Assembly (NCBI GenBank): GCA_016858145.1
Contig: JAEHOE010000079.1
Location: 310,001 to 374,000 of the forward strand
Direction of reading: 5' to 3'
DNA length: 64,000 nucleotides
Source: Edaphochlamys debaryana
Lineage: Eukaryota; Chlorophyta; Chlorophyceae; Chlamydomonadales
The position numbers were made by a program, and so were the translations under genes. Below, piece after piece: positions 19,001 through 31,000 of this stretch. Position 1 is the stretch's first letter. Every line of letters starts with the position of its first letter. The notes below the pieces were generated by a model, which saw nothing but the letters and a program-made list of their open reading frames with translations, was not told where the DNA came from and made no database searches.

Positions 19001-22000
19001 CCTGAGCCCCCCAGCCCTCTACCGCCGAGCCCGCCGCCCAGCCCGGTACCCCCGAGCCCGCCTCCGCGAAGCCCTGAGCCCCCGAGCCCCCGGCCGCCGA
19101 GCCCGCCGCCAAGCCCGGTACCCCCCAGCCCGCCTCCGCTGAGCCCTGACCCCCCAGCCCGCGGCCGCCGAGCCCGCAGCCCAGCCCCGTCCCCCCGAGC
19201 CCGCCCCCGCCAAGCCCCGAGCCCCCCAGCCCGCTGCCACCAAGCCCACCGCCCAGCCCCGTCCCTCCAAGCCCGCCTCCGCCAAGCCCTGAGCCCCCGA
19301 GCCCTCTACCGCCGAGCCCGCCGCCCAGCCCGGTACCCCCCAGCCCGCCTCCGCCAAGCCCTGAGCCCCCGAGCCCCCGGCCGCCGAGCCCGCAGCCCAG
19401 CCCCCCGCCCTCGCCTGCTCCACCGGAGACCCCAACGCCTGAGCCTCCGAGCCCCAAGCCTCCGAGCCCTCCCCCACCTTCTCCTTCCCCTCCTTCTCCG
19501 GAGCCCCCGTCTCCTGAGCCACCCAGCCCCAAGCCTCCTCGGCACCCGCCCTCGCCTGCTCCTCCGGAGCCCCCAACGCCTGAGCCTCCGAGCCCCAAGC
19601 CTCCGAGCCCTCCTCCACCTTCTCCTTCCCCCCCTTCTCCGGAGCCCCCGTCTCCTGAGCCGCCCCGCCCCAAGCCCCCTCGGCACCCGCCCTCGCCTTC
19701 TCCTCCGGAGCCCCCAACGCCTGAGCCTCCGAGCCCCAAGCCTCCGAGCCCTCCTCGACCTTCTCCTTCCCCTCCTTCTCCGGAGCCCCCGTCTCCTGAG
19801 CCGCCCAGCCCCAAGCCTCCTCGCGGCACCCGCCCTCGCCTGCTCCACTGGAGCCCCCAACGCCTGAGCCTCCGAGCCCCAAGCCTCCGAGCCCTCCCCC
19901 ACCTTCTCCTTCCCCTCCTTCTCCGGAGCCCCCGTCTCCTGAGCCACCCAGCCCCAAGCCTCCTCGGCACCCGCCCTCGCCTGCTCCTCCGGAGCCCCCA
20001 ACGCCTGAGCCTCCGAGCCCCAAGCCTCCGAGCCCTCCTCCACCTTCTCCTTCCCCCCCTTCTCCGGAGCCCCCGTCTCCTGAGCCGCCCCGCCCCAAGC
20101 CCCCTCGGCACCCGCCCTCGCCTTCTCCTCCGGAGCCCCCAACGCCTGAGCCTCCGAGCCCCAAGCCTCCGAGCCCTCCTCGACCTTCTCCTTCCCCCCC
20201 TTCTCCGGAGCCCCCGTCTCCTGATCCACCCAGCCCCAAGCCTCCTTGGCACCCGCCCTCGCCTGCTCCTCCAGAGCCCCCAACGCCTGAGCCTCCGAGC
20301 CCCAAGCCTCCGAGCCATCCCTCACCTTCTCCTTCCCCTCCTTCTCCGGAGCCCCCATCTCCTGAGCCGCCCAGCCCCAAGCCCCCTCGGCACCCGCCCT
20401 CGCCTGCTCCTCCGGAGCCCCCAACGCCTGAGCCTCCGAGCCCCAAGCCTCCGAGCCCTCCTCCACCTTCTCCTTCCCCTCCTTCTCCGGAGCCCCCGTC
20501 TCCTGAGCCGCCCAGCCCCAAGCCCCCTCGGCACCCGCCCTCGCCTTCTTCTCCAGAGCCCCCAACGCCTGAGCCTCCGAGCCCCAAGCCTCCGAGCCCT
20601 CCCCCACCTTCTCCTTCCCCCCCTTCTCCGGAGCCCCCATCTCCTGAGCCGCCCAGCCCCAAGCCTCCTCGGCACCCGCCCTCGCCTGCTCCACCGGAGC
20701 CCCCAACGCCTGAGCCTCCGAGCCCCAAGCCTCCGAGCCCTCCCCCACCTTCTCCTTCCCCTCCTTCTCCGGAGCCCCCGTCTCCTGAGCCGCCCAGCCC
20801 CAAGCCTCCTCGGCACCCGCCCTCGCCTGCTCCACCGGAGCCCCCAACGCCTGAGCCTCCGAGCCCCAAGCCTCCGAGCCCTCCCCCACCTTCTCCTTCC
20901 CCTCCTTCTCCGGAGCCCCCGTCTCCTGAGCCACCCAGCCCCAAGCCTCCTCGGCACCCGCCCTCGCCTGCTCCTCCGGAGCCCCCAACGCCTGAGCCTC
21001 CGAGCCCCAAGCCTCCGAGCCCTCCTCCACCTTCTCCTTCCCCTCCTTCTCCGGAGCCCCCGTCTCCTGAGCCGCCCAGCCCCAAGCCCCCTCGGCAACC
21101 GCCCTCGCCTGCTCCACCGGAGACCCCAACGCCTGAGCCTCCGAGCCCCAAGCCTCCGAGCCCTCCCCCACCTTCTCCTTCCCCTCCTTCTCCGGAGCCC
21201 CCGTCTCCTGAGCCACCCAGCCCCAAGCCCCCTCGGCAACCGCCCTCGCCTGCTCCTCCGGAGCCCCCAACGCCTGAGCCTCCGAGCCCCAAGCCTCCGA
21301 GCCCTCCTCCACCTTCTCCTTCCCCCCCTTCTCCGGAGCCCCCGTCTCCTGAGCCGCCCAGCCCCAAGCCCCCTCGGCAACCGCCCTCGCCTTCTCCTCC
21401 AGAGCCCCCAACGCCTGAGCCTCCGAGCCCCAAGCCTCCGAGCCATCCCTCACCTTCTCCTTCCCCTCCTTCTCCCGAGCCCCCGTCTCCTGAGCCGCCC
21501 AGCCCCAAGCCCCCTCGGCAACCGCCCTCACCTTCTCCTCCGGAGCCCCCAACACCTGAGCCTCCGAGCCCCAAGCCTCCGAGCCCTCCTCCACCTTCTC
21601 CTTCCCCTCCTTCTCCGGAGCCCCCGTCTCCTGAGCCACCCAGCCCCAAGCCTCCTCGGCACCCGCCCTCGCCTGCTCCTCCGGAGCCCCCAACGCCTGA
21701 GCCTCCGAGCCCCAAGCCTCCGAGCCCTCCTCCACCTTCTCCTTCCCCTCCTTCTCCGGAGCCCCTGTCTCCTGAGCCGCCCAGCCCCAAGCCCCCTCGG
21801 CACCCGCCCTCGCCTGCTCCACCGGAGACCCCAACGCCTGAGCCTCCGAGCCCCAAGCCTCCGAGCCCTCCCCCACCTTCTCCTTCCCCTCCTTCTCCGG
21901 AGCCCCCGTCTCCTGAGCCACCCAGCCCCAGGCCCCCTCGGCAACCGCCCTCGCCTGCTCCTCCGGAGCCCCCAACGCCTGAGCCTCCGAGCCCCAAGCC

Positions 22001-25000
22001 TCCGAGCCCTCCTCCACCTTCTCCTTCCCCCCCTTCTCCGGAGCCCCCGTCTCCTGAGCCGCCCAGCCCCAAGCCCCCTCGGCAACCGCCCTCGCCTTCT
22101 CCTCCAGAGCCCCCAACGCCTGAGCCTCCGAGCCCCAAGCCTCCGAGCCATCCCTCACCTTCTCCTTCCCCTCCTTCTCCCGAGCCCCCGTCTCCTGAGC
22201 CGCCCAGCCCCAAGCCCCCTCGGCAACCGCCCTCACCTTCTCCTCCGGAGCCCCCAACGCCTGAGCCTCCGAGCCCCAAGCCTCCGAGCCCTCCTCCACC
22301 TTCTCCTTCCCCTCCTTCTCCGGAGCCCCCGTCTCCTGAGCCGCCCAGCCCCAAGCCTCCTTGGCACCCGCCCTCGCCTTCTCCTCCAGAGCCCCCAACG
22401 CCTGAGCCTCCGAGCCCCAAGCCTCCGAGCCATCCCTCACCTTCTCCTTCCCCTCCTTCTCCGGAGCCCCCATCTCCTGAGCCACCCAGCCCCAAGCCCC
22501 CTCGGCACCCGCCCTCGCCTGCTCCACCGGAGCCCCCAACGCCTGAGCCTCCGAGCCCCAAGCCTCCGAGCCCTCCTCCACCTTCTCCTTCCCCTCCTTC
22601 TCCGGAGCCCCCATCTCCTGAGCCGCCCAGCCCCAAGCCTCCTCGGCACCCGCCCTCGCCTGCTCCACCGGAGCCCCCAACGCCTGAGCCTCCGAGCCCC
22701 AAGCCTCCGAGCCCTCCCCCACCTTCTCCTTCCCCTCCTTCTCCGGAGCCCCCGTCTCCTGAGCCACCCAGCCCCAAGCCTCCTCGGCACCCGCCCTCGC
22801 CTGCTCCTCCGGAGCCCCCAACGCCTGAGCCTCCGAGCCCCAAGCCTCCGAGCCCTCCCCCACCTTCTCCTTCCCCTCCTTCTCCGGAGCCCCCGTCTCC
22901 TGAGCCACCCAGCCCCAAGCCTCCTTGGCACCCGCCCTCGCCTGCTCCTCCGGAGCCCCCAACGCCTGAGCCTCCGAGCCCCAAGCCTCCGAGCCCTCCT
23001 CCACCTTCTCCTTCCCCTCCTTCTCCGGAGCCCCCGTCTCCTGAGCCGCCCAGCCCCAAGCCCCCTCGGCAACCGCCCTCGCCTGCTCCTCCGGAGCCCC
23101 CAACGCCTGAGCCTCCGAGCCCCAAGCCTCCGAGCCCTCCTCCACCTTCTCCTTCCCCCCCTTCTCCGGAGCCCCCGTCTCCTGAGCCACCCAGCCCCAA
23201 GCCTCCTTGGCACCCGCCCTCGCCTGCTCCTCCGGAGCCCCCAACGCCTGAGCCTCCGAGCCCCAAGCCTCCGAGCCCTCCCCCACCTTCTCCTTCCCCT
23301 CCTTCTCCGGAGCCCCCGTCTCCTGAGCCACCCAGCCCCAAGCCTCCTCGGCACCCGCCCTCGCCTGCTCCTCCGGAGCCCCCAACGCCTGAGCCTCCGA
23401 GCCCCAAGCCTCCGAGCCCTCCCCCACCTTCTCCTTCCCCTCCTTCTCCGGAGCCCCCGTCTCCTGAGCCACCCAGCCCCAAGCCTCCTTGGCACCCGCC
23501 CTCGCCTGCTCCTCCGGAGCCCCCAACGCCTGAGCCTCCGAGCCCCAAGCCTCCGAGCCCTCCCCCACCTTCTCCTTCCCCTCCTTCTCCGGAGCCCCCG
23601 TCTCCTGAGCCACCCAGCCCCAAGCCTCCTCGGCACCCGCCCTCGCCTGCTCCACCGGAGCCCCCAACGCCTGAGCCTCCGAGCCCCAAGCCTCCGAGCC
23701 CTCCCCCACCTTCTCCTTCCCCTCCTTCTCCGGAGCCCCCGTCTCCTGAGCCGCCCAGCCCCAAGCCCCCTCGGCAACCGCCCTCGCCTGCTCCTCTGGA
23801 GCCCCCAACGCCTGAGCCTCCGAGCCCCAAGCCTCCAAGCCCTCCCCCACCTTCTCCTTCCCCTCCTTCTCCGGAGCCCCCCTCTCCTGAGCCACCCAGC
23901 CCCAAGCCTCCTCGGCACCCGCCCTCGCCTGCTCCACCGGAGCCCCCAACGCCTGAGCCTCCGAGCCCCAAGCCTCCGAGCCCTCCCCCACCTTCTCCTT
24001 CCCCTCCTTCTCCGGAGCCCCCGTCTCCTGAGCCACCCAGCCCCAAGCCTCCTTGGCACCCGCCCTCGCCTGCTCCTCCGGAGCCCCCAACGCCTGAGCC
24101 TCCGAGCCCCAAGCCTCCGAGCCCTCCCCCACCTTCTCCTTCCCCTCCTTCTCCGGAGCCCCCGTCTCCTGAGCCACCCAGCCCCAAGCCTCCTCGGCAC
24201 CCGCCCTCGCCTGCTCCACCGGAGCCCCCAACGCCTGAGCCTCCGAGCCCCAAGCCTCCGAGCCCTCCCCCACCTTCTCCTTCCCCTCCTTCTCCGGAGC
24301 CCCCGTCTCCTGAGCCGCCCAGCCCCAAGCCCCCTCGGCAACCGCCCTCGCCTGCTCCTCCGGAGCCCCCAACGCCTGAGCCTCCGAGCCCCAAGCCTCC
24401 AAGCCCTCCCCCACCTTCTCCTTCCCCTCCTTCTCCGGAGCCCCCGTCTCCTGAGCCGCCCAGCCCCAAGCCTCCTCGGCACCCGCCCTCGCCTGCTCCT
24501 CCGGAGCCCCCAACGCCTGAGCCTCCGAGCCCCAAGCCTCCGAGCCCTCCTCCACCTTCTCCTTCCCCCCCTTCTCCGGAGCCCCCGTCTCCTGAGCCAC
24601 CCAGCCCCAAGCCTCCTCGGCACCCGCCCTCGCCTGCTCCTCCGGAGCCCCCAACGCCTGAGCCTCCGAGCCCCAAGCCTCCGAGCCCTCCCCCACCTTC
24701 TCCTTCCCCTCCTTCTCCGGAGCCCCCGTCTCCTGAGCCGCCCAGCCCCAAGCCCCCTCGGCACCCGCCCTCGCCTGCTCCTCCGGAGCCCCCAACGCCT
24801 GAGCCTCCGAGCCCCAAGCCTCCGAGCCCTCCTCCACCTTCTCCTTCCCCCCCTTCTCCGGAGCCCCCGTCTCCTGAGCCGCCCAGCTCCAAGCCCCCTC
24901 GGCAACCGCCCTCGCCTTCTCCTCCGGAGCCCCCAACGCCTGAGCCTCCAAGCCCCAAGCCTCCGAGCCCTCCCCCACCTTCTCCTTCCCCTCCTTCTCC

Positions 25001-28000
25001 CGAGCCCCCGTCTCCTGATCCACCCAGCCCCAAGCCCCCTCGGCACCCGCCCTCGCCTGCTCCTCCGGAGCCCCCAATGCCTGAGCCTCCGAGCCCCAAG
25101 CCTCCGAGCCCTCCCCCACCTTCTCCTTCCCCTCCTTCTCCGGAGCCCCCGTCTCCTGAGCCGCCCAGCCCCAAGCCCCCTCGGCACCCGCCCTCGCCTT
25201 CTCCTCCGGAGCCCCCAACGCCTGAGCCTCCGAGCCCCAAGCCTCCGAGCCCTCCTCGACCTTCTCCTTCCCCCCCTTCTCCCGAGCCCCCGTCTCCTGA
25301 TCCACCCAGCCCCAAGCCTCCTTGGCACCCGCCCTCGCCTGCTCCTCCGGAGCCCCCAACGCCTGAGCCTCCGAGCCCCAAGCCTCCGAGCCCTCCCCCA
25401 CCTTCTCCTTCCCCTCCTTCTCCGGAGCCCCCGTCTCCTGAGCCACCCAGCCCCAAGCCTCCTCGGCACCCGCCCTCGCCTGCTCCACCGGAGCCCCCAA
25501 CGCCTGAGCCTCCGAGCCCCAAGCCTCCGAGCCCTCCCCCACCTTCTCCTTCCCCTCCTTCTCCGGAGCCCCCGTCTCCTGAGCCGCCCAGCCCCAAGCC
25601 TCCTTGGCAACCGCCCTCGCCTGCTCCTCCGGAGCCCCCAACGCCTGAGCCTCCGAGCCCCAAGCCTCCGAGCCCTCCTCCACCTTCTCCTTCCCCCCCT
25701 TCTCCCGAGCCCCCGTCTCCTGATCCACCCAGCCCCAAGCCTCCTTGGCACCCGCCCTCGCCTGCTCCTCCGGAGCCCCCAACGCCTGAGCCTCCGAGCC
25801 CCAAGCCTCCGAGCCCTCCCCCACCTTCTCCTTCCCCTCCTTCTCCGGAGCCCCCGTCTCCTGAGCCACCCAGCCCCAAGCCTCCTTGGCACCCGCCCTC
25901 GCCTGCTCCTCCAGAGGCCCCAACGCCTGAGCCTCCGAGCCCCAAGCCTCCGAGCCCTCCCCCACCTTCTCCTTCCCCTCCTTCTCCGGAGCCCCCGTCT
26001 CCTGAGCCACCCAGCCCCAAGCCCCCTCGGCACCCGCCCTCGCCTGCTCCTCCGGAGCCCCCAACGCCTGAGCCTCCGAGCCCCAAGCCTCCGAGCCCTC
26101 CTCCACCTTCTCCTTCCCCTCCTTCTCCGGAGCCCCCGTCTCCTGATCCACCCAGCCCCAAGCCTCCTTGGCACCCGCCCTCGCCTGCTCCTCCGGAGCC
26201 CCCAACGCCTGAGCCTCCGAGCCCCAAGCCTCCGAGCCCTCCCCCACCTTCTCCTTCCCCTCCTTCTCCGGAGCCCCCGTCTCCTGAGCCGCCCAGCCCC
26301 AAGCCCCCTCGGCACCCGCCCTCGCCTGCTACTCCGGAGCCCCCAACGCCTGAGCCTCCGAGCCCCAAGCCTCCGAGCCCTCCTCCACCTTCTCCTTCCC
26401 CTCCTTCTCCGGAGCCCCCGTCTCCTGATCCACCCAGCCCCAAGCCTCCTCGGCACCCGCCCTCGCCTGCTCCTCCGGAGCCCCCAACGCCTGAGCCTCC
26501 GAGCCCCAAGCCTCCGAGCCCTCCCCCACCTTCTCCTTCCCCTCCTTCTCCGGAGCCCCCGTCTCCTGAGCCGCCCAGCCCCAAGCCCCCTCGGCAACCG
26601 CCCTCGCCTTCTCCTCCGGAGCCCCCAACGCCTGAGCCTCCGAGCCCCAAGCCTCCGAGCCCTCCCTCCACCTTCTCCTTCCCCTCCTTCTCCGGAGCCC
26701 CCGTCTCCTGAGCCGCCCAGCCCCAAGCCTCCTCGGCACCCGCCCTCGCCTGCTCCTACCGGAGCCCCCAACGCCTGAGCCTCCGAGCCCCAAGCCTCCG
26801 AGCCCTCCCCCACCTTCTCCTTCCCCTCCTTCTCCGGAGCCCCCGTCTCCTGAGCCGCCCAGCCCCAAGCCTCCTCGGCACCCGCCCTCGCCTGCTCCAC
26901 CGGAGCCCCCAACGCCTGAGCCTCCGAGCCCCAAGCCTCCGAGCCCTCCTCCACCTTCTCCTTCCCCTCCTTCTCCGGAGCCCCCGTCTCCTGAGCCACC
27001 CAGCCCCAAGCCTCCTTGGCACCCGCCCTCGCCTGCTCCTCCGGAGCCCCCAACGCCTGAGCCTCCGAGCCCCAAGCCTCCGAGCCCTCCTCCACCTTCT
27101 CCTTCCCCTCCTTCTCCGGAGCCCCCATCTCCTGAGCCGCCCAGCCCCAAGCCCCCTCGGCACCCGCCCTCGCCTGCTCCTCCGGAGCCCCCAACGCCTG
27201 AGCCTCCGAGCCCCAAGCCTCCGAGCCCTCCTCCACCTTCTCCTTCCCCTCCTTCTCCGGAGCCCCCGTCTCCTGAGCCACCCAGCCCCAAGCCTCCTTG
27301 GCACCCGCCCTCGCCTGCTCCTCCGGAGCCCCCAACGCCTGAGCCTCCGAGCCCCAAGCCTCCGAGCCCTCCTCCACCTTCTCCTTCCCCCCCTTCTCCG
27401 GAGCCCCCGTCTCCTGAGCCGCCCAGCCCCAAGCCTCCTTGGCACCCGCCCTCGCCTGCTCCTCCGGAGCCCCCAACGCCTGAGCCTCCGAGCCCCAAGC
27501 CTCCGAGCCCTCCCCCACCTTCTCCTTCCCCTCCTTCTCCGGAGCCCCGTCTCCTGAGCCGCCCAGCCCCAAGCCTCCTCGGCACCCGCCCTCGCCTGCT
27601 CCTCCGGAGCCCCCAACGCCTGAGCCTCCGAGCCCCAAGCCTCCGAGCCCTCCTCCACCTTCTCCTTCCCCCTCCTTCTCCGGAGCCCCCGTCTCCTGAG
27701 CCGCCCAGCCCCAAGCCTCCTTGGCACCCGCCCTCGCCTGCTCCTCCAGGAGCCCCCAACGCCTGAGCCTCCGAGCCCCAAGCCTCCGAGCCCTCCTCCA
27801 CCTTCTCCTTCCCCTCCTTCCTCCGGAGCCCCCGTCTCCTGAGCCACCCAGCCCCAAGCCTCCTCGGCACCCGCCCTCGCCTTCTCCTCCGGAGCCCCCA
27901 ACGCCTGAGCCTCCGAGCCCCAAGCCTCCGAGCCCTCCCCCACCTTCTCCTTCCCCTCCTTCTCCCGGAGCCCCCGTCTCCTGAGCCGCCCAGCCCCAAG

Positions 28001-31000
28001 CCTCCTCGGCACCCGCCCTCGCCTTCTCCTCCGGAGCCCCCAACGCCTGAGCCTCCGAGCCCCAAGCCTCCGAGCCCTCCCCCACCTTCTCCTTCCCCTC
28101 CTTCTCCGGAGCCCCCGTCTCCTGAGCCGCCCAGCCCCAAGCCCCCTCGGCACCCGCCCTCGCCTTCTCCTCCGGAGCCCCCAACGCCTGAGCCTCCGAG
28201 CCCCAAGCCTCCGAGCCCTCCCCCACCTTCTCCTTCCCCCCCTTCTCCGGAGCCCCCGTCTCCTGAGCCGCCCAGCCCCAAGCCCCCTCGGCAACCGCCC
28301 TCGCCTTCTCCTCCGGAGCCCCCAACGCCTGAGCCTCCGAGCCCCAAGCCTCCGAGCCCTCCCCCACCTTCTCCTTCCCCTCCTTCTCCGGAGCCCCCGT
28401 CTCCTGAGCCACCCAGCCCCAAGCCTCCTCGGCACCCGCCCTCGCCTTCTCCTCCGGAGCCCCCAACGCCTGAGCCTCCGAGCCCCAAGCCTCCGAGCCC
28501 TCCCCCACCTTCTCCTTCCCCTCCTTCTCCGGAGCCCCCGTCTCCTGAGCCGCCCAGCCCCAAGCCCCCTCGGCACCCGCCCTCGCCTTCTCCTCCGGAG
28601 CCCCCAACGCCTGAGCCTCCGAGCCCCAAGCCTCCGAGCCCTCCTCCCACCTTCTCCTTCCCCTCCTTCTCCGGAGCCCCCGTCTCCTGAGCCGCCCAGC
28701 CCCAAGCCCCCTCGGCACCCGCCCTCGCCTTCTCCTCCGGAGCCCCCAACGCCTGAGCCTCCGAGCCCCAAGCCTCCGAGCCCTCCTCCACCTTCTCCTT
28801 CCCCCTCCTTCTCCGGAGCCCCCGTCTCCTGAGCCGCCCAGCCCCAAGCCCCCTCGGCAACCGCCCCTCGCCTTCTCCTCCGGAGCCCCCAACGCCTGAG
28901 CCTCCGAGCCCCAAGCCTCCGAGCCCTCCTCCCACCTTCTCCTTCCCCCTCCTTCTCCGGAGCCCCCGTCTCCTGAGCCACCCAGCCCCAAGCCTCCTCG
29001 GCACCCGCCCTCGCCTTCTCCTCCGGAGCCCCCAACGCCTGAGCCTCCGAGCCCCAAGCCTCCGAGCCCTCCCCCACCTTCTCCTTCCCCTCCTTCTCCC
29101 GAGCCCCCGTCTCCTGAGCCGCCCAGCCCCAAGCCCCCTCGGCAACCGCCCTCGCCTTCTCCTCCGGAGCCCCCAACGCCTGAGCCTCCGAGCCCCAAGC
29201 CTCCGAGCCCTCCCCCACCTTCTCCTTCCCCTCCTTCTCCGGAGCCCCCGTCTCCTGAGCCGCCCAGCCCCAAGCCCCCTCGGCACCCGCCCTCGCCTGC
29301 TCCTCCGGAGCCCCCAACGCCTGAGCCTCCGAGCCCCAAGCCTCCGAGCCCTCCCCCACCTTCTCCTTCCCCCCCTTCTCCGGAGCCCCCGTCTCCTGAG
29401 CCGCCCAGCCCCAAGCCCCCTCGGCACCCACCCTCGCCTGCTCCTCCGGAGCCCCCAACGCCTGAGCCTCCGAGCCCCAAGCCTCCGAGCCCTCCTCCAC
29501 CTTCTCCTTCCCCTCCTTCTCCGGAGCCCCCGTCTCCTGAGCCACCCAGCCCCAAGCCTCCTTGGCACCCGCCCTCGCCTGCTCCTCCGGAGCCCCCAAC
29601 GCCTGAGCCTCCGAGCCCCAAGCCTCCGAGCCCTCCCCCACCTTCTCCTTCCCCTCCTTCTCCGGAGCCCCCGTCTCCTGAGCCACCCAGCCCCAAGCCT
29701 CCTCGGCACCCGCCCTCGCCTTCTCCTCCGGAGCCCCCAACGCCTGAGCCTCCGAGCCCCAAGCCTCCGAGCCCTCCCCCACCTTCTCCTTCCCCTCCTT
29801 CTCCGGAGCCCCCGTCTCCTGAGCCGCCCAGCCCCAAGCCCCCTCGGCACCCGCCCTCGCCTGCTCCTCCGGAGCCCCCAACGCCTGAGCCTCCGAGCCC
29901 CAAGCCTCCGAGCCCTCCTCCACCTTCTCCTTCCCCTCCTTCTCCGGAGCCCCCGTCTCCTGAGCCGCCCAGCCCCAAGCCCCCTCGGCACCCGCCCTCG
30001 CCTTCTCCTCCGGAGCCCCCAACGCCTGAGCCTCCGAGCCCCAAGCCTCCGAGCCCTCCTCCACCTTCTCCTTCCCCTCCTTCTCCGGAGCCCCCGTCTC
30101 CTGAGCCGCCCAGCCCCAAGCCCCCTCGGCACCCGCCCTCGCCTTCTCCTCCGGAGCCCCCAACGCCTGAGCCTCCGAGCCCCAAGCCTCCGAGCCCTCC
30201 TCCACCTTCTCCTTCCCCTCCTTCTCCGGAGCCCCCGTCTCCTGAGCCGCCCAGCCCCAAGCCCCCTCGGCACCCGCCCTCGCCTTCTCCTCCGGAGCCC
30301 CCAACGCCTGAGCCTCCGAGCCCCAAGCCTCCGAGCCCTCCCCCACCTTCTCCTTCCCCTCCTTCTCCGGAGCCCCCGTCTCCTGAGCCGCCCAGCCCCA
30401 AGCCTCCCTCGGCACCCGCCCTCGCCTGCTCCTCCGGAGCCCCCAACGCCTGAGCCTCCGAGCCCCAAGCCTCCGAGCCCTCCTCCACCTTCTCCTTCCC
30501 CTCCTTCTCCGGAGCCCCCGTCTCCTGAGCCCCCCAGCCCCAAGCCCCCTCGGCACCCGCCCTCGCCTTCTCCTCCGGAGCCCCCCAACGCCTGAGCCTC
30601 CGAGCCCCAAGCCTCCGAGCCCTCCTCCACCTTCTCCTTCCCCTCCTTCTCCCGGAGCCCCCGTCTCCTGAGCCGCCCAGCCCCAAGCCCCCTCGGCAAC
30701 CCGCCCTCGCCTTCTCCTCCGGAGCCCCCAACGCCTGAGCCTCCGAGCCCCAAGCCTCCGAGCCCTCCCCCACCTTCTCCTTCCCCTCCTTCTCCGGAGC
30801 CCCCGTCTCCTGAGCCGCCCAGCCCCAAGCCCCCTCGGCACCCGCCCTCGCCTTCTCCTCCGGAGCCCCCAACGCCTGAGCCTCCGAGCCCCAAGCCTCC
30901 GAGCCCTCCCCCACCTTCTCCTTCCCCTCCTTCTCCGGAGCCCCCGTCTCCTGAGCCACCCAGCCCCAAAGCCTCCTTGGCAACCGCCCTCGCCTGCTCC

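Noticed and set aside
17109..19142. Plus ORF continuing into an Arg/Ala-rich protein after 17540
   Set aside because: Only the part up to about 17540 is the genuine exon 5 frame. The Arg-rich part results from an apparent one-base loss; the PPSP frame continues in the neighbouring frame.
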